A stretch of 64,000 nucleotides of DNA from Dactylococcopsis salina PCC 8305. Its GTDB lineage: Bacteria; Cyanobacteriota; Cyanobacteriia; Cyanobacteriales; Rubidibacteraceae. This document shows, piece by piece, positions 56,218 through 64,000 of the stretch (position 1 is its first letter; every line of letters begins with the position of its first letter). A program made the position numbers and the translations under genes. The notes beneath the pieces were generated by a model. The model made no database searches, had not been told where the DNA came from, and saw only the letters and a list, made by a program, of their open reading frames with translations. The stretch is from positions 2,749,840 through 2,813,839 of the forward strand of contig NC_019780.1 of the NCBI RefSeq assembly GCF_000317615.1, in the 5' to 3' direction.

Positions 56218-57054
56218 ATGAAATATCGTTCAATAATAGCCACAATCCTGGCGCTGTGTTTAGGTGTTTTAACAGCTTGCGCGGAAGAACCAAGCGAATA
56301 TGTAGATAAAAGTCAACTCACTTATGATCAGGTGTTAGGAACGGGATTAGCCAACAAATGTCCTCGTTTGGCATCTAGCAGACGAGGAACAATTGAAATC
56401 GACACTAACACTATCTATAAAATTAAGGATATCTGTTTGCAACCAACGGACTTTTTCGTGAAAGAAGAACCCACCAATCGGCGTCGAGAAGCTGAGTTTG
56501 TTCCTGGGAAGCTGCTGACTCGTTCCACTTCTAGTTTGGATCAAATTATTGCGAATTTGAAACTGAATGAAGAGGGACAATTTTTGTTTGAAGAAATTGA
56601 TGGGATTGATTTCCAGCCGATTACCGTACAACTCCCTGGGGGCGAACAAATTCCTTTCTTATTTACGATTAAAGGTTTAGCCGCTCAAACCGAACCAGGT
56701 TTGGACAATATCAATACTTCTACTGATTTAGAGGGGGATTTCCGAGTTCCTTCTTATCGCGGTGCTTTATTCCTTGATCCGAAAGGACGTGGGGTTGCTA
56801 GTGGTTACGATAACGCGATCGCGCTCCCAGCACAAGCGGATGATGATGAATTAGAACGAGCGAATGTGAAGCGTTACACAGAAGGAAAGGGACACATTTC
56901 TCTGCAAATTGAGAAAGTCGATCAAGTAACGGGTGAAATTGCTGGCACTTTTGACAGTGAGCAACCCTCGGATACTGATTTAGGAGCGCAAGAACCAGAA
57001 GAGGTTAAGGTTCGTGGTATTTTCTACGGACGCATTGAAAACGCAACTAGCTAA
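56218..57054 (+). CDS. psbO: Photosystem II manganese-stabilising protein
   Basis: Extrinsic 33-kDa protein on the lumenal side of PSII that stabilises the Mn4CaO5 cluster. The 278-aa precursor has a signal peptide with a lipobox-like LTAC (Cys21). The mature part carries YVDKSQLTYDQVLGTGLANK, the conserved Cys48 and Cys73 of the disulfide, DGIDFQPITVQLPGGEQIPF, the STDLEGDFRVPSYRGALFLD block, GYDNAIALP and the final GEIAGTFDSEQPSDTDLGAQ. Full length. A lipid-anchored PsbO is known in several cyanobacteria. It is followed by repeats, then hppD on the other strand. Confidence 0.97.
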   Translation: MKYRSIIATILALCLGVLTACAEEPSEYVDKSQLTYDQVLGTGLANKCPRLASSRRGTIEIDTNTIYKIKDICLQPTDFFVKEEPTNRRREAEFVPGKLLTRSTSSLDQIIANLKLNEEGQFLFEEIDGIDFQPITVQLPGGEQIPFLFTIKGLAAQTEPGLDNINTSTDLEGDFRVPSYRGALFLDPKGRGVASGYDNAIALPAQADDDELERANVKRYTEGKGHISLQIEKVDQVTGEIAGTFDSEQPSDTDLGAQEPEEVKVRGIFYGRIENATS

Positions 57055-57065
57055 TACTATTTCTA

Positions 57066-57140
57066 ATTATCCCCCCAACCCCCCTAGGGGGGCTTAAGTT
57101 ATAGGTATGTAGCGCTAATTGATCGAAATGGTATAAACGT
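57066..57140. repeat. C/G hairpin and GTAGCGCTAATT unit after psbO
   Basis: CCCCCCAACCCCCCTAGGGG (57070-57090) is followed by TATGTAGCGCTAATT (57106-57120) and AATGGTATAA. The TATGTAGCGCTAATT piece also occurs at about 6885-6899. It may terminate psbO transcription. Confidence 0.6.
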
Positions 57141-57149
57141 CTTTACAAA

Positions 57150-57352
57150 GGGTTTCCTGAATAAAACTGAAACCTTTACCCAATGAGGCTTTAAGGCTCT
57201 TAACCCCTCAAAAAAGTGCAAGGAAATTGAACGCTCAATAGTGAAAACCCTGCATCAAAACTTTGAAATATTACCGATTAATCAACCCTCTTGCCTCTTG
57301 CCTTTTGCCTCTTGCCTTACTGAACCAACCAATGGACTTTTTCAGCAAACCC
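57150..57352. mobile_element. 203-bp inverted-repeat element at the hppD stop codon
   Basis: GGGTTTCCTGAA (57150-57161) and TTCAGCAAACCC (57341-57352) are inverted ends with one mismatch. TACAAA flanks both sides (57144-57149 and 57353-57358). In reverse orientation the interior matches the element at 29444-29613 (TCCATTGGTTGGTT, a GGCAAGA heptamer run, then a GGTTTTGA-like part). It carries no gene. Confidence 0.82.
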
Positions 57353-58446
57353 TACAAAGAACTGTCAAATTGTTCTCTTTCAATGGCTTCAAATAAGGCG
57401 CGAAAATTGCCCTCACCAAAGCCCTGAGCGCGATCGCGCCGTTCAATGAGTTCAAAAAAGAATGTCGGTTCGGCGAAAATGGGCTTAGTAAAGATTTGTA
57501 ACAATAAGGGATTTCTCCTCACAGAAGCGGTTAAATCGGGTGCTTCACAATCCACTAACACTTGTGCTTGTTTGATTTTTTCCCATTCTGGTTCTGTCAA
57601 AGGAAGCTCAGAAAAACGTTCCTTGAGTTCGGTGTAATAAGTGTTAGGAACGCTTAAAAAAGAGATTCCCCTCTCTTTTAACTTTATGGTGGTTGTCGCC
57701 ACATCAGAGGTACTTAAGGCAAGATGTTGAATGCCAGCGCCACGATTATAATCAATAAACTCCTGAATTTGGGAATTATCAGAACTCGGTTCATTAATGG
57801 GAAATTGCACTTCCCCATCGGGATCAACTAATACCTGTGAGTGTAAGCCCGATCGAGGCGTTTCGATGGAAAAGGCTTGTTTCCGTTGCCAACCAAAAAC
57901 CTTCTCATACCACTGTACCGTAGGCGTTAAAGCCCCTCTCGCCACATTTAAAACCAGATGATCAATTCCAGTAAAGAATAACCCTGAACTTGATTCCGTT
58001 TCAGGAGGAGACTTTTCCACCCATTTCGGTTGAGAGGGAAGTAAGGGGGTAATTCCCTGACGCTCAACTAAAGTGTGAATTAATCCTGTTACCCCCAATA
58101 TTTGACACCATCGGAGACAGCCTTTTTCCGTCTCCATTTTTTGTAACGGCTGTAATAAAGTGACATCTGGGGTGAGAAAGTTCGACAGTTTTTGTGCTAG
58201 TTGGGGAACATGAAAGGTTACTGCTGCCACTCCTGGCGGGTGATTTTGCAGATAATCAGCAATGGGGCTATTTTCATTTTCCGCAGCGTAAAGCACAAAC
58301 ACCGCTTCCCCACTTTTGACCACTTCCATCACTGTATTTTGATTGCGATGAGGTGACGCAACCGATTGAAAGCCCATCTGGGAAACAAACCAGTTACGCC
58401 ATTGGGAAGCATTTTCCACGTAAAAATGAATCTGATCAATCTTCAT
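57352..58446 (-). CDS. hppD: 4-Hydroxyphenylpyruvate dioxygenase
   Basis: Converts 4-hydroxyphenylpyruvate to homogentisate for plastoquinone-type and tocopherol synthesis or tyrosine breakdown. The 364-aa protein has two vicinal-oxygen-chelate domains. The catalytic one provides the iron ligands: H in GIDHLVLNVARG, H in AGIQHLALSTSDV and E in FFELIERRDRAQGFGEGNF. Length and the C-terminal glycine-rich gate fit. ATG at 58446 preferred; the preceding codon is TTG. Its TAG stop is completed by an inserted repeat element. The SDR gene lies 51 bases upstream on the same strand. Confidence 0.9.
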   Translation of the reverse strand: MKIDQIHFYVENASQWRNWFVSQMGFQSVASPHRNQNTVMEVVKSGEAVFVLYAAENENSPIADYLQNHPPGVAAVTFHVPQLAQKLSNFLTPDVTLLQPLQKMETEKGCLRWCQILGVTGLIHTLVERQGITPLLPSQPKWVEKSPPETESSSGLFFTGIDHLVLNVARGALTPTVQWYEKVFGWQRKQAFSIETPRSGLHSQVLVDPDGEVQFPINEPSSDNSQIQEFIDYNRGAGIQHLALSTSDVATTTIKLKERGISFLSVPNTYYTELKERFSELPLTEPEWEKIKQAQVLVDCEAPDLTASVRRNPLLLQIFTKPIFAEPTFFFELIERRDRAQGFGEGNFRALFEAIEREQFDSSL

Positions 58447-58497
58447 CAAAGTCGCATCAGTTTCTTTGGTGTCTCTCCCGTCAGGATACAGTTTTTT

Positions 58498-59208
58498 TTA
58501 GAAAAATAAATGATTATCAGGTTGGATGTTTATTTCTGTGGGAACTGCATTCGGTTCGGCTTGCAGTGCAAATAAAATTCCCTGGGCTGCCGTATCTGGA
58601 CTTAGCATTTTAGCACGATCGACCTTTAATCCTGCTTGATCCCAAAATGGCGTATTGACTCCACCAAAATAGAATAACGTCACTTTTACCCCATAACGTT
58701 TTAATTCTTCTGCAAGACATTTACTAAAGCCGACAGCCCCAAATTTTGAGGCACAATAAGCACTACCCATGGCCATGGGGTGTTTTCCTAAAATTCCGAC
58801 CACGTTACAAATGTGTCCCGACTTTTGCTTTCTCATTACCTCAGCCACGGCTTGAGAGGTGTAAAAACTGCCTTTAAGATTCAGATCAAGCATGGCATCG
58901 AGATCAGCCGGTTCAATTTTTTGGTGGGGTTTGAGAATCCCAGCCCCAGCTGCATTGACTAAAACATCAATTTGACCAAATTGCGCGATCGTTTTTTCCA
59001 TTAACGTTTTCACCTGTTCGGGTTGAGTGATATCAGTGGGAACACTCAATACATTTTCCCCCACCGATAACTGTGACACTAACGCCGATAAGCGGCTACT
59101 CTCTTTCGCTGCCAAAACTAGCTTTGCTCCCGTTTCTGAGAGATAATGGGTGAGGGTCGAACCAATTCCTCCCGTTGCGCCAACGATGACGATAACTTTT
59201 CCTTCCAT
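58498..59208 (-). CDS. Short-chain dehydrogenase/reductase
   Basis: This is an NAD(P)-dependent Rossmann oxidoreductase of unknown substrate. The 236-aa protein has the cofactor motif VGATGGIGSTL (9-19), VNAAGAGI (NAAG, about 86-89), the NLKGSFYTSQ helix and the catalytic YCASKFG. The residue 13 before the tyrosine, usually serine, is glycine here (NVVGILG), so the classic Ser-Tyr-Lys set is incomplete. The start ATG is clear. It may be co-transcribed with hppD downstream (51-bp gap), hinting at a quinone or aromatic role, but this is only context. Confidence 0.85.
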   Translation of the reverse strand: MEGKVIVIVGATGGIGSTLTHYLSETGAKLVLAAKESSRLSALVSQLSVGENVLSVPTDITQPEQVKTLMEKTIAQFGQIDVLVNAAGAGILKPHQKIEPADLDAMLDLNLKGSFYTSQAVAEVMRKQKSGHICNVVGILGKHPMAMGSAYCASKFGAVGFSKCLAEELKRYGVKVTLFYFGGVNTPFWDQAGLKVDRAKMLSPDTAAQGILFALQAEPNAVPTEINIQPDNHLFF

Positions 59209-59254
59209 TTTTTGTTTTACATTTCTTTACATCTTGATCTATATTAACGGGATA

Positions 59255-59410
59255 TGATTTTGTAGGGTGGGCAAGGCAAACCCTACGGTCTATTCCTAGT
59301 TGTTGGAAAAAAGTTATAGTTGCCAGTATTAATTTGAGTCTCTAGTAATATCAATTTTAAAAGTAGATGTTACATCTTGTAGGGTGGGCATTGCCCACCC
59401 TACTCCACTT
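59255..59410. repeat. Two GTAGGGTGGGC hairpins before clpB
   Basis: TGTAGGGTGGGCAAGGCAAA with CCCTACGG (59261-59288) and GTAGGGTGGGCATTG with CCCACCCTAC (59379-59402) flank TATCAATTTTAAAAGTAGAT and GTTAC (59349-59373). This is the same set of pieces as at 1502-1557, in a different order. Confidence 0.65.
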
Positions 59411-59506
59411 ACCCATCTTAAGCTATCCAGAAGCCGATCGCGCTACCGTCCAGTAATTGCTATACTCTTGATGAGAGCTAATGTAATATCAATATAAGAG
59501 TAAAGA

Positions 59507-62191
59507 ATGCAGCCCACCGACCCGAGCAAGTTTACGCAACAAGCCTGGGATGTCATTGTTGATTCACAAGAAGTCGCCCGTCGCTTTAAAAACCAAGAGT
59601 TAGAAGTGGAACATTTGATGCTTACCCTATTTTCCACGGAAGGGGTAGCCAATCAGATTCTAGAAGCTAAAAAAATTGATGTGTCTCGTCTTCAGCAACA
59701 GCTAGAAGTGTTCACCAACCGCCAACGCAAATCCATGCGGGTTGAACAATTGTATCTGGGACGAGGACTGGATCAACTACTCGATCGCGCCGAAAAAGCA
59801 AGACAAAGTTGGGAAGATGAGGTGATCGGTGTCGAACATCTTTTGTTAGGCTTTGCGGAAGACGATCGTGTTGGTCGTCGCGTATTACGTCCCTACAGCG
59901 TTGATCCGCAAGACATTGAAGCCGCAATTAAAGAATTTCGCGCCAATCGTCCCCCAGACCAAGAAAGCGCAGCGGAAGGGGAACAAGAGAAGGAAAAAGA
60001 AGAGGAACAAACCCCCCTCGAAAAATATGGGCGTGATCTCACCGAACAAGCAAGTGGGGGAAAACTTGACCCTGTAATTGGTCGCGATGAGGAAATTCGT
60101 CGCGTGGTACAAGTCTTGTCCCGTCGTTCTAAGAATAATCCTGTTTTAATTGGTGAACCAGGAGTGGGAAAAACCGCCATTGCGGAAGGATTAGCGCAGC
60201 GAATTGTTAACGGTGATGTTCCCGACTCCCTGAAAAACCGCAGTTTAATCGCTTTAGATATGGGGAGTTTAATCGCTGGTGCAAAATATCGCGGTGAATT
60301 TGAAGATCGGCTTCGCAAGGTGTTACATGAGGTGACTCATTCCGAAGGACAAATTGTTCTCTTTATTGATGAATTACAAACCGTTGTGGGAACAGGTTCC
60401 GGTCAAGGAACAATGGACGCAGGGAATTTATTAAAACCAATGTTAGCGCGGGGAGAATTACGCTGTATCGGTGCGACAACTTTAGACGAATATCGGAAAC
60501 ACATCGAAAAAGACCCCGCGTTAGAACGGCGATTTCAACAGGTTTATGTGAAACAACCTGATGTGGAAGCAACGGTTTCGATTTTACGTGGCTTGAAAGA
60601 ACGTTATGAAGTCCATCATGGGGTAAAAATTACCGACTCCGCATTAGTGGCGGCGGCGAGTTTATCTGATCGTTACATAACTGAACGTTTTTTACCCGAT
60701 AAGGCGATCGATCTCGTGGATGAGGCGGCAGCAAAATTAAAAATGGAGATTACCTCCAAACCTACCGAATTGGAAAGCATCGATCGACGTTTGATGCAAT
60801 TACAGATGGAGAAACTCTCGTTGGAAGGAGAAGACGAATTAGCGAAAAATAATTCCAGCGCTTATCGTTCCGCAAAAGAACGTCTAGAGAAAATTCAACA
60901 GGAAATGGAGGAACTGGAAAGTAGCCAGAAAGAATTATCTTCCCAATGGCAATCAGAAAAACAGATGTTAGAAGAAATTAATGCCTTGAAAGAAGAAGAA
61001 GATCAGCTACGAGTACAAGTAGAACAAGCGGAACGAGAATATGATCTCGAAAAAGCGGCGCAGTTGAAGTATGGACAATTAGAAGGATTACAACGCCAAC
61101 GGGAAAATAAAGAAAGTAAATTATTAGATATGCAGTCTCAAGGGCGAACCTTGCTGCGGGAACAGGTGACAGAATCGGATATAGCGGAAATCGTCGCTAA
61201 ATGGACGAGTATTCCCGTTAATCGCTTGTTAGAGTCGGAACGACAGAGACTGTTAGGATTAGAAGGCTATTTACACGAACGGGTTATCGGTCAAAAAGAG
61301 GCAGTTTCCGCCGTTTCTGCTGCCATTCGTCGCGCTAGGGCTGGAATGAAAGACCCCGCACGTCCGATCGGTTCTTTCTTGTTTATGGGACCCACTGGCG
61401 TTGGCAAAACCGAACTCGCCCGCGCTATGGCAGAATTTCTATTCGATACAGAAGAATCATTGATTCGCATTGATATGTCCGAATATATGGAGAAACATTC
61501 CGTTTCCCGTTTAGTCGGCGCACCCCCTGGCTATGTCGGCTATGAAGAAGGGGGACAACTTTCGGAACAGATTCGCCGTCGTCCTTATTCTGTGGTGCTT
61601 TTAGATGAAGTAGAAAAGGCGCATCCTGATGTTTTTAATATCCTTCTCCAAGTGTTAGACGATGGACGCATTACGGATTCACAAGGGCGAGTCATTGATT
61701 TTCGGAATACAATTATTGTGATGACCAGCAACATCGGGGGTGATGATATCTTACAGTTTTCTCAAGAAGATTCTCAGTATGAACAAATGCGGAAGAAAGT
61801 TTTGGAAGCATTACGAACCCATTTCCGTCCCGAATTTTTGAATCGTATTGATGATCTGATTATTTTCCATACTTTGAAACGAGAAGAACTCGCAGAAATT
61901 ATTACCATTCAACTGCGACGCATCGAGAAACTGTTATCTCAACAAAAACTAACTATTAAATTGACAGCCGCCGCTCAAAATTATTTAGTTGATGTGGGAT
62001 ATGATCCCGTATATGGCGCACGTCCGCTAAAACGAGCGATTCAACGGGAGTTAGAAAACCCAATTGCAACTAAAATCCTAGAAATGGCATTTGGAGAAGG
62101 GGATACAATTCTTGTCGATTGTGTTGAGAATCAACTGGTTTTCAAAAAAGAAGAAGAAGCGCCATCAGTAGCGGTGGAAGTCGTATCTTAA
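59507..62191 (+). CDS. clpB: ATP-dependent chaperone ClpB
   Basis: AAA+ disaggregase that rescues aggregated proteins with DnaK. The 894-aa protein has an N-domain (about 1-145), an acidic linker (151-168), NBD1 with Walker A GEPGVGKT (216-223), the coiled-coil M-domain (about 410-540, which separates ClpB from ClpC/ClpA) and NBD2 with [20 protein letters not shown] and [20 protein letters not shown]. No ClpP-binding loop is expected. In NBD1, the usual IDELHTVVG is [10 protein letters not shown]-terminal [20 protein letters not shown] and the long linker point to the ClpB2 paralogue of cyanobacteria. No CIRCE-type element is visible upstream. Confidence 0.93.
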   Translation: MQPTDPSKFTQQAWDVIVDSQEVARRFKNQELEVEHLMLTLFSTEGVANQILEAKKIDVSRLQQQLEVFTNRQRKSMRVEQLYLGRGLDQLLDRAEKARQSWEDEVIGVEHLLLGFAEDDRVGRRVLRPYSVDPQDIEAAIKEFRANRPPDQESAAEGEQEKEKEEEQTPLEKYGRDLTEQASGGKLDPVIGRDEEIRRVVQVLSRRSKNNPVLIGEPGVGKTAIAEGLAQRIVNGDVPDSLKNRSLIALDMGSLIAGAKYRGEFEDRLRKVLHEVTHSEGQIVLFIDELQTVVGTGSGQGTMDAGNLLKPMLARGELRCIGATTLDEYRKHIEKDPALERRFQQVYVKQPDVEATVSILRGLKERYEVHHGVKITDSALVAAASLSDRYITERFLPDKAIDLVDEAAAKLKMEITSKPTELESIDRRLMQLQMEKLSLEGEDELAKNNSSAYRSAKERLEKIQQEMEELESSQKELSSQWQSEKQMLEEINALKEEEDQLRVQVEQAEREYDLEKAAQLKYGQLEGLQRQRENKESKLLDMQSQGRTLLREQVTESDIAEIVAKWTSIPVNRLLESERQRLLGLEGYLHERVIGQKEAVSAVSAAIRRARAGMKDPARPIGSFLFMGPTGVGKTELARAMAEFLFDTEESLIRIDMSEYMEKHSVSRLVGAPPGYVGYEEGGQLSEQIRRRPYSVVLLDEVEKAHPDVFNILLQVLDDGRITDSQGRVIDFRNTIIVMTSNIGGDDILQFSQEDSQYEQMRKKVLEALRTHFRPEFLNRIDDLIIFHTLKREELAEIITIQLRRIEKLLSQQKLTIKLTAAAQNYLVDVGYDPVYGARPLKRAIQRELENPIATKILEMAFGEGDTILVDCVENQLVFKKEEEAPSVAVEVVS

Positions 62192-62234
62192 TCAGTTTTA
62201 GTGGGGAATTGGTGCGAATACAGTTTAAAGCGAG

Positions 62235-63353
62235 ATGAACTTAAAACAATTTTGGCAAAATTTCGGTGAAGCTGCGGTTTATTATCCTCAGTTAGCACAG
62301 AAAATGGGGGGAGTTAGTGCTGCCATTCTTTATCAGATTTTGGGACGTTGGTTGAATCAATCTTCAACAGTACAGTGTTCCTTAAAAGAGATTACAGACG
62401 CAACAGGATTAAGTGAAGCGGAACAAAAGTTAGCCAGAGAAGAGTTAAAAGCGCGATCGGTGCTAGAATTTAAGCTGATGCGGTCTCAACCCGAAATTTA
62501 TTCCTATACCCTGAATTTTGAGCAATTAGAACAATTAATTCTCAATGATTCAGCAGTGGAAAAAACCAGCACTGTTAAACGTGATCCCTATTTTCCACCG
62601 CGCCGTCAACCGATCGCAGTTAGCGTCACCCCACACTATCAGTTTAGTGGACCTTGGCGATCGCAACAACAATTAGAAGCCTTCCAAGACGCGCTTTTAA
62701 GTTATGCCAAACAACAAGGATATTCTAATCCAGGCGGATGGGTTTTTAAAATTATTGATGGCATTTCTAAAGGAATTAAATCGCCATTTTGGGACGAATT
62801 TATTGCCGAAAAACCATTAGGAAGCAGTCAAAAAATTCAACAGGAATGGGAAATTGAACCTGGTGTTCCTTATCCCGCCTTTGAAAGTGAACGCATCCAA
62901 TATTATACTCATAAAGGAGAACCCTTAGAATCCGCAGTAGCGAAAGCTCGATCGGAATTGAGAAATCCAGTAAAAGCGAAAGACCTCTGGGAAGGATTTT
63001 TAAGGAAGTGCGATCGCATCGCCAATGACGCATTAAAAGCAAAAAAAGCAGGAGTAGAAACCCCTTATCTTCCGCCTTCGTTTAGTGAACAATCAACAGT
63101 CACCAAAGCCAGCGTCATGGAAAAACTGTCTCAACTACAAGGAGATTCTTCCTTATTAGAAGCAGAAAACCCACCCGAAAAAACCTTATCAGAAGAAGAA
63201 GAAACTTCCTCAGACATTCCCAGTTTAGAGTCTTTAAATAATTTATATCAATCACCAATTACCCAAAATTGGGTAGAAGAACAAATTGCCAAACATCCCG
63301 AATGGGGCTATACAATTAGGGAAGGAAAAGTCATTGATCAATACCCATTCTAG
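62235..63353 (+). CDS. Unknown cyanobacterial protein (372 aa) with a winged-helix-like N-terminus
   Basis: I cannot name the family. Residues 1-105 (GGVSAAILYQILGRWLNQSS, then CSLKEITDATGLSEAEQKLA) look like a winged helix of the replication-initiator or regulator type. Residues 140-205 (FQDALLSYAKQQGYSNPGGW, then VFKIIDGISKGIKSPFWDEF) form a helical domain. The C-terminal third is low-complexity and acidic (EKTLSEEEETSSDIPSLESL), ending HPEWGYTIREGKVIDQYPF. It begins 43 bases after clpB and may be co-transcribed. The stop TAG abuts a heptamer satellite. Confidence 0.7.
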   Translation: MNLKQFWQNFGEAAVYYPQLAQKMGGVSAAILYQILGRWLNQSSTVQCSLKEITDATGLSEAEQKLAREELKARSVLEFKLMRSQPEIYSYTLNFEQLEQLILNDSAVEKTSTVKRDPYFPPRRQPIAVSVTPHYQFSGPWRSQQQLEAFQDALLSYAKQQGYSNPGGWVFKIIDGISKGIKSPFWDEFIAEKPLGSSQKIQQEWEIEPGVPYPAFESERIQYYTHKGEPLESAVAKARSELRNPVKAKDLWEGFLRKCDRIANDALKAKKAGVETPYLPPSFSEQSTVTKASVMEKLSQLQGDSSLLEAENPPEKTLSEEEETSSDIPSLESLNNLYQSPITQNWVEEQIAKHPEWGYTIREGKVIDQYPF

Positions 63354-63475
63354 TTATTTGTTATTTGTTATTTGTTATTCGTTATTCGTTATTTGGTCAC
63401 TGATTACTGGTCACTGATTACTGGTCACTGGTCACTGATCACTGGTCACTGATCACTGGTCACTGATCACTGTAA
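63353..63475 (+). repeat. Heptamer satellites TTATTTG and GTCACTG
   Basis: About six TTATTTG/TTATTCG units (63355-63394) are followed by about 11 CACTGRT-type heptamers to 63474. It is the same pair of units as at 37048-37337 and 49409-49621, here in the open-frame orientation relative to the upstream gene. Confidence 0.88.
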
Positions 63476-63482
63476 TAGAATT

Positions 63483-63671
63483 ATGGAACATTTAAGTAAA
63501 ATTAATTTCCTTTACACAGGAAGAACGATTCCTTCTCAATCAGAAAGAAAACGAATTTATGAACAGAAAGAAAAAGAACAACAAGAACAAAGAGAACAAA
63601 AACTGAGAGAACTTCGTTTGCTAGGAGAGTCTCACCCTGAGAAGATATTAAAGGAAACCAATTATCAATAA
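63483..63671 (+). CDS. Small charged protein (62 aa)
   Basis: Not recognised. After SKINFLYTGRTIPSQSERKR the sequence becomes a highly charged helix (IYEQKEKEQQEQREQKLREL RLLGESHPEKILKE, in two pieces), probably a coiled coil. The ATG lies 8 bases after the end of a satellite array, so it has an unusual upstream region and no clear ribosome site. It is followed 16 bases later by the DUF2499 gene on the same strand. It may be genuine, but the support is only an open frame with plausible composition. Confidence 0.45.
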   Translation: MEHLSKINFLYTGRTIPSQSERKRIYEQKEKEQQEQREQKLRELRLLGESHPEKILKETNYQ

Positions 63672-63687
63672 TAGAGATTCAACAATT

Positions 63688-63996
63688 ATGAATGCACTCT
63701 CAATACCAACTTGGATCGTTCATGTTTCCAGTGTCATTGAATGGATCGTCGCAATTTGGTTAATTTGGCGTTACGGTGAAATCACTGGCGAGAAAAAATG
63801 GTGGGGACTCTCCTTAGCCATGTTTCCCGCATTAGTTAGCGCCATGTGCGCCGTCACTTGGCACTTTTTCGATAATGCAGAATCTCTCGATTGGCTAGTC
63901 ATTCTCCAGGCTGGTATGACCTTATTAGGAAATATTACCCTTTGTGCCGCCGCTTGGTGGATTTGGCGAACCTCTCCGTCTTCCCCCTCAAGTTAA
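63688..63996 (+). CDS. Ycf49-like (DUF2499) membrane protein
   Basis: The 102-aa membrane protein is of the Ycf49-like/DUF2499 family, found in cyanobacteria and plastid-bearing eukaryotes. It has three hydrophobic segments (about 8-26, 40-60 and 67-95) and family motifs LSIPTWIVHVSSVIEWIVAI (4-23), GLSLAMFPALVSAMCAVTWH (40-59) and FDNAESLDWLVILQAGMTLL (62-81). Function unknown. The TAA stop at 63994-63996 is inside the window, so the gene is complete. Confidence 0.85.
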   Translation: MNALSIPTWIVHVSSVIEWIVAIWLIWRYGEITGEKKWWGLSLAMFPALVSAMCAVTWHFFDNAESLDWLVILQAGMTLLGNITLCAAAWWIWRTSPSSPSS

Positions 63997-64000
63997 ACTG

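Overview
The window is a stretch of a cyanobacterial chromosome. It carries psbO, ycf54, ycf49-like and PAM68 genes, the carotenoid genes crtE, cruF and cruG, ndhD, and a dnaE gene that stops inside a split intein. It is also rich in the HIP1-like octamer GCGATCGC and its CGATCG core. A sucrose synthase followed by a glucosylglycerol-phosphate phosphatase, and an extremely acidic Asp-repeat protein, suggest a salt-tolerant, probably unicellular species. I do not assign a genus.

Layout. 1-413: start of a TnpB gene with hairpins at its edge. 414-9572: housekeeping genes (pheS, pyk, lysC, pdxJ, ycf54) mixed with small unknowns, a YqhA-type membrane protein and a PAP2-like protein. 9575-16482: crtE and folD, separated by about 5 kb of accessory DNA. 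That DNA holds a hydroxylase remnant, an OmpR-type regulator and histidine kinase, a 621-aa Asp-rich/RTX-like protein and a short PepSY-type protein. 16506-22137: lipoprotein, carboxyl-terminal protease, rplY, purA and an adenosine deaminase-like gene, with a dense C/G-rich repeat array between rplY and purA. 22138-24619: a small island of toxin-antitoxin and xisHI genes cut into segments by three copies of a 33-bp direct repeat. 24704-29444: compatible-solute genes. 29968-34173: rhodanese, cbiQO and ndhD. 34433-41036: dnaE N-half with N-intein, lepA and prfC. 41569-45405: aroF, PAM68, rpsO, ruvX and a GNAT gene. 45779-48084: cruFG. 48503-55878: RNase HI, Uma2, rhomboid, DUF3143, J-domain, malQ and phosphohexomutase genes. 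56218-63996: psbO, hppD, an SDR, clpB and small cyanobacterial genes.

Most genes belong to routine metabolism and photosynthesis: vitamin B6, aspartate-family amino acids, aromatics, plastoquinone/tocopherol, carotenoids, chlorophyll, PSII and translation. The unusual content lies between genes. There are three families of 7-bp tandem repeats, at least four families of short inverted-repeat elements (some nested, some with visible target duplications), and many hairpin repeats. Several abut or create the stop codon of the preceding gene (ycf54, stpA, ndhD, dnaE, the Uma2 gene, hppD). The most distinctive coding features are the Asp-rich protein beside a two-component system, the split DnaE intein whose last codons lie in a satellite array, and the repeat-bounded toxin-antitoxin/xis segment.
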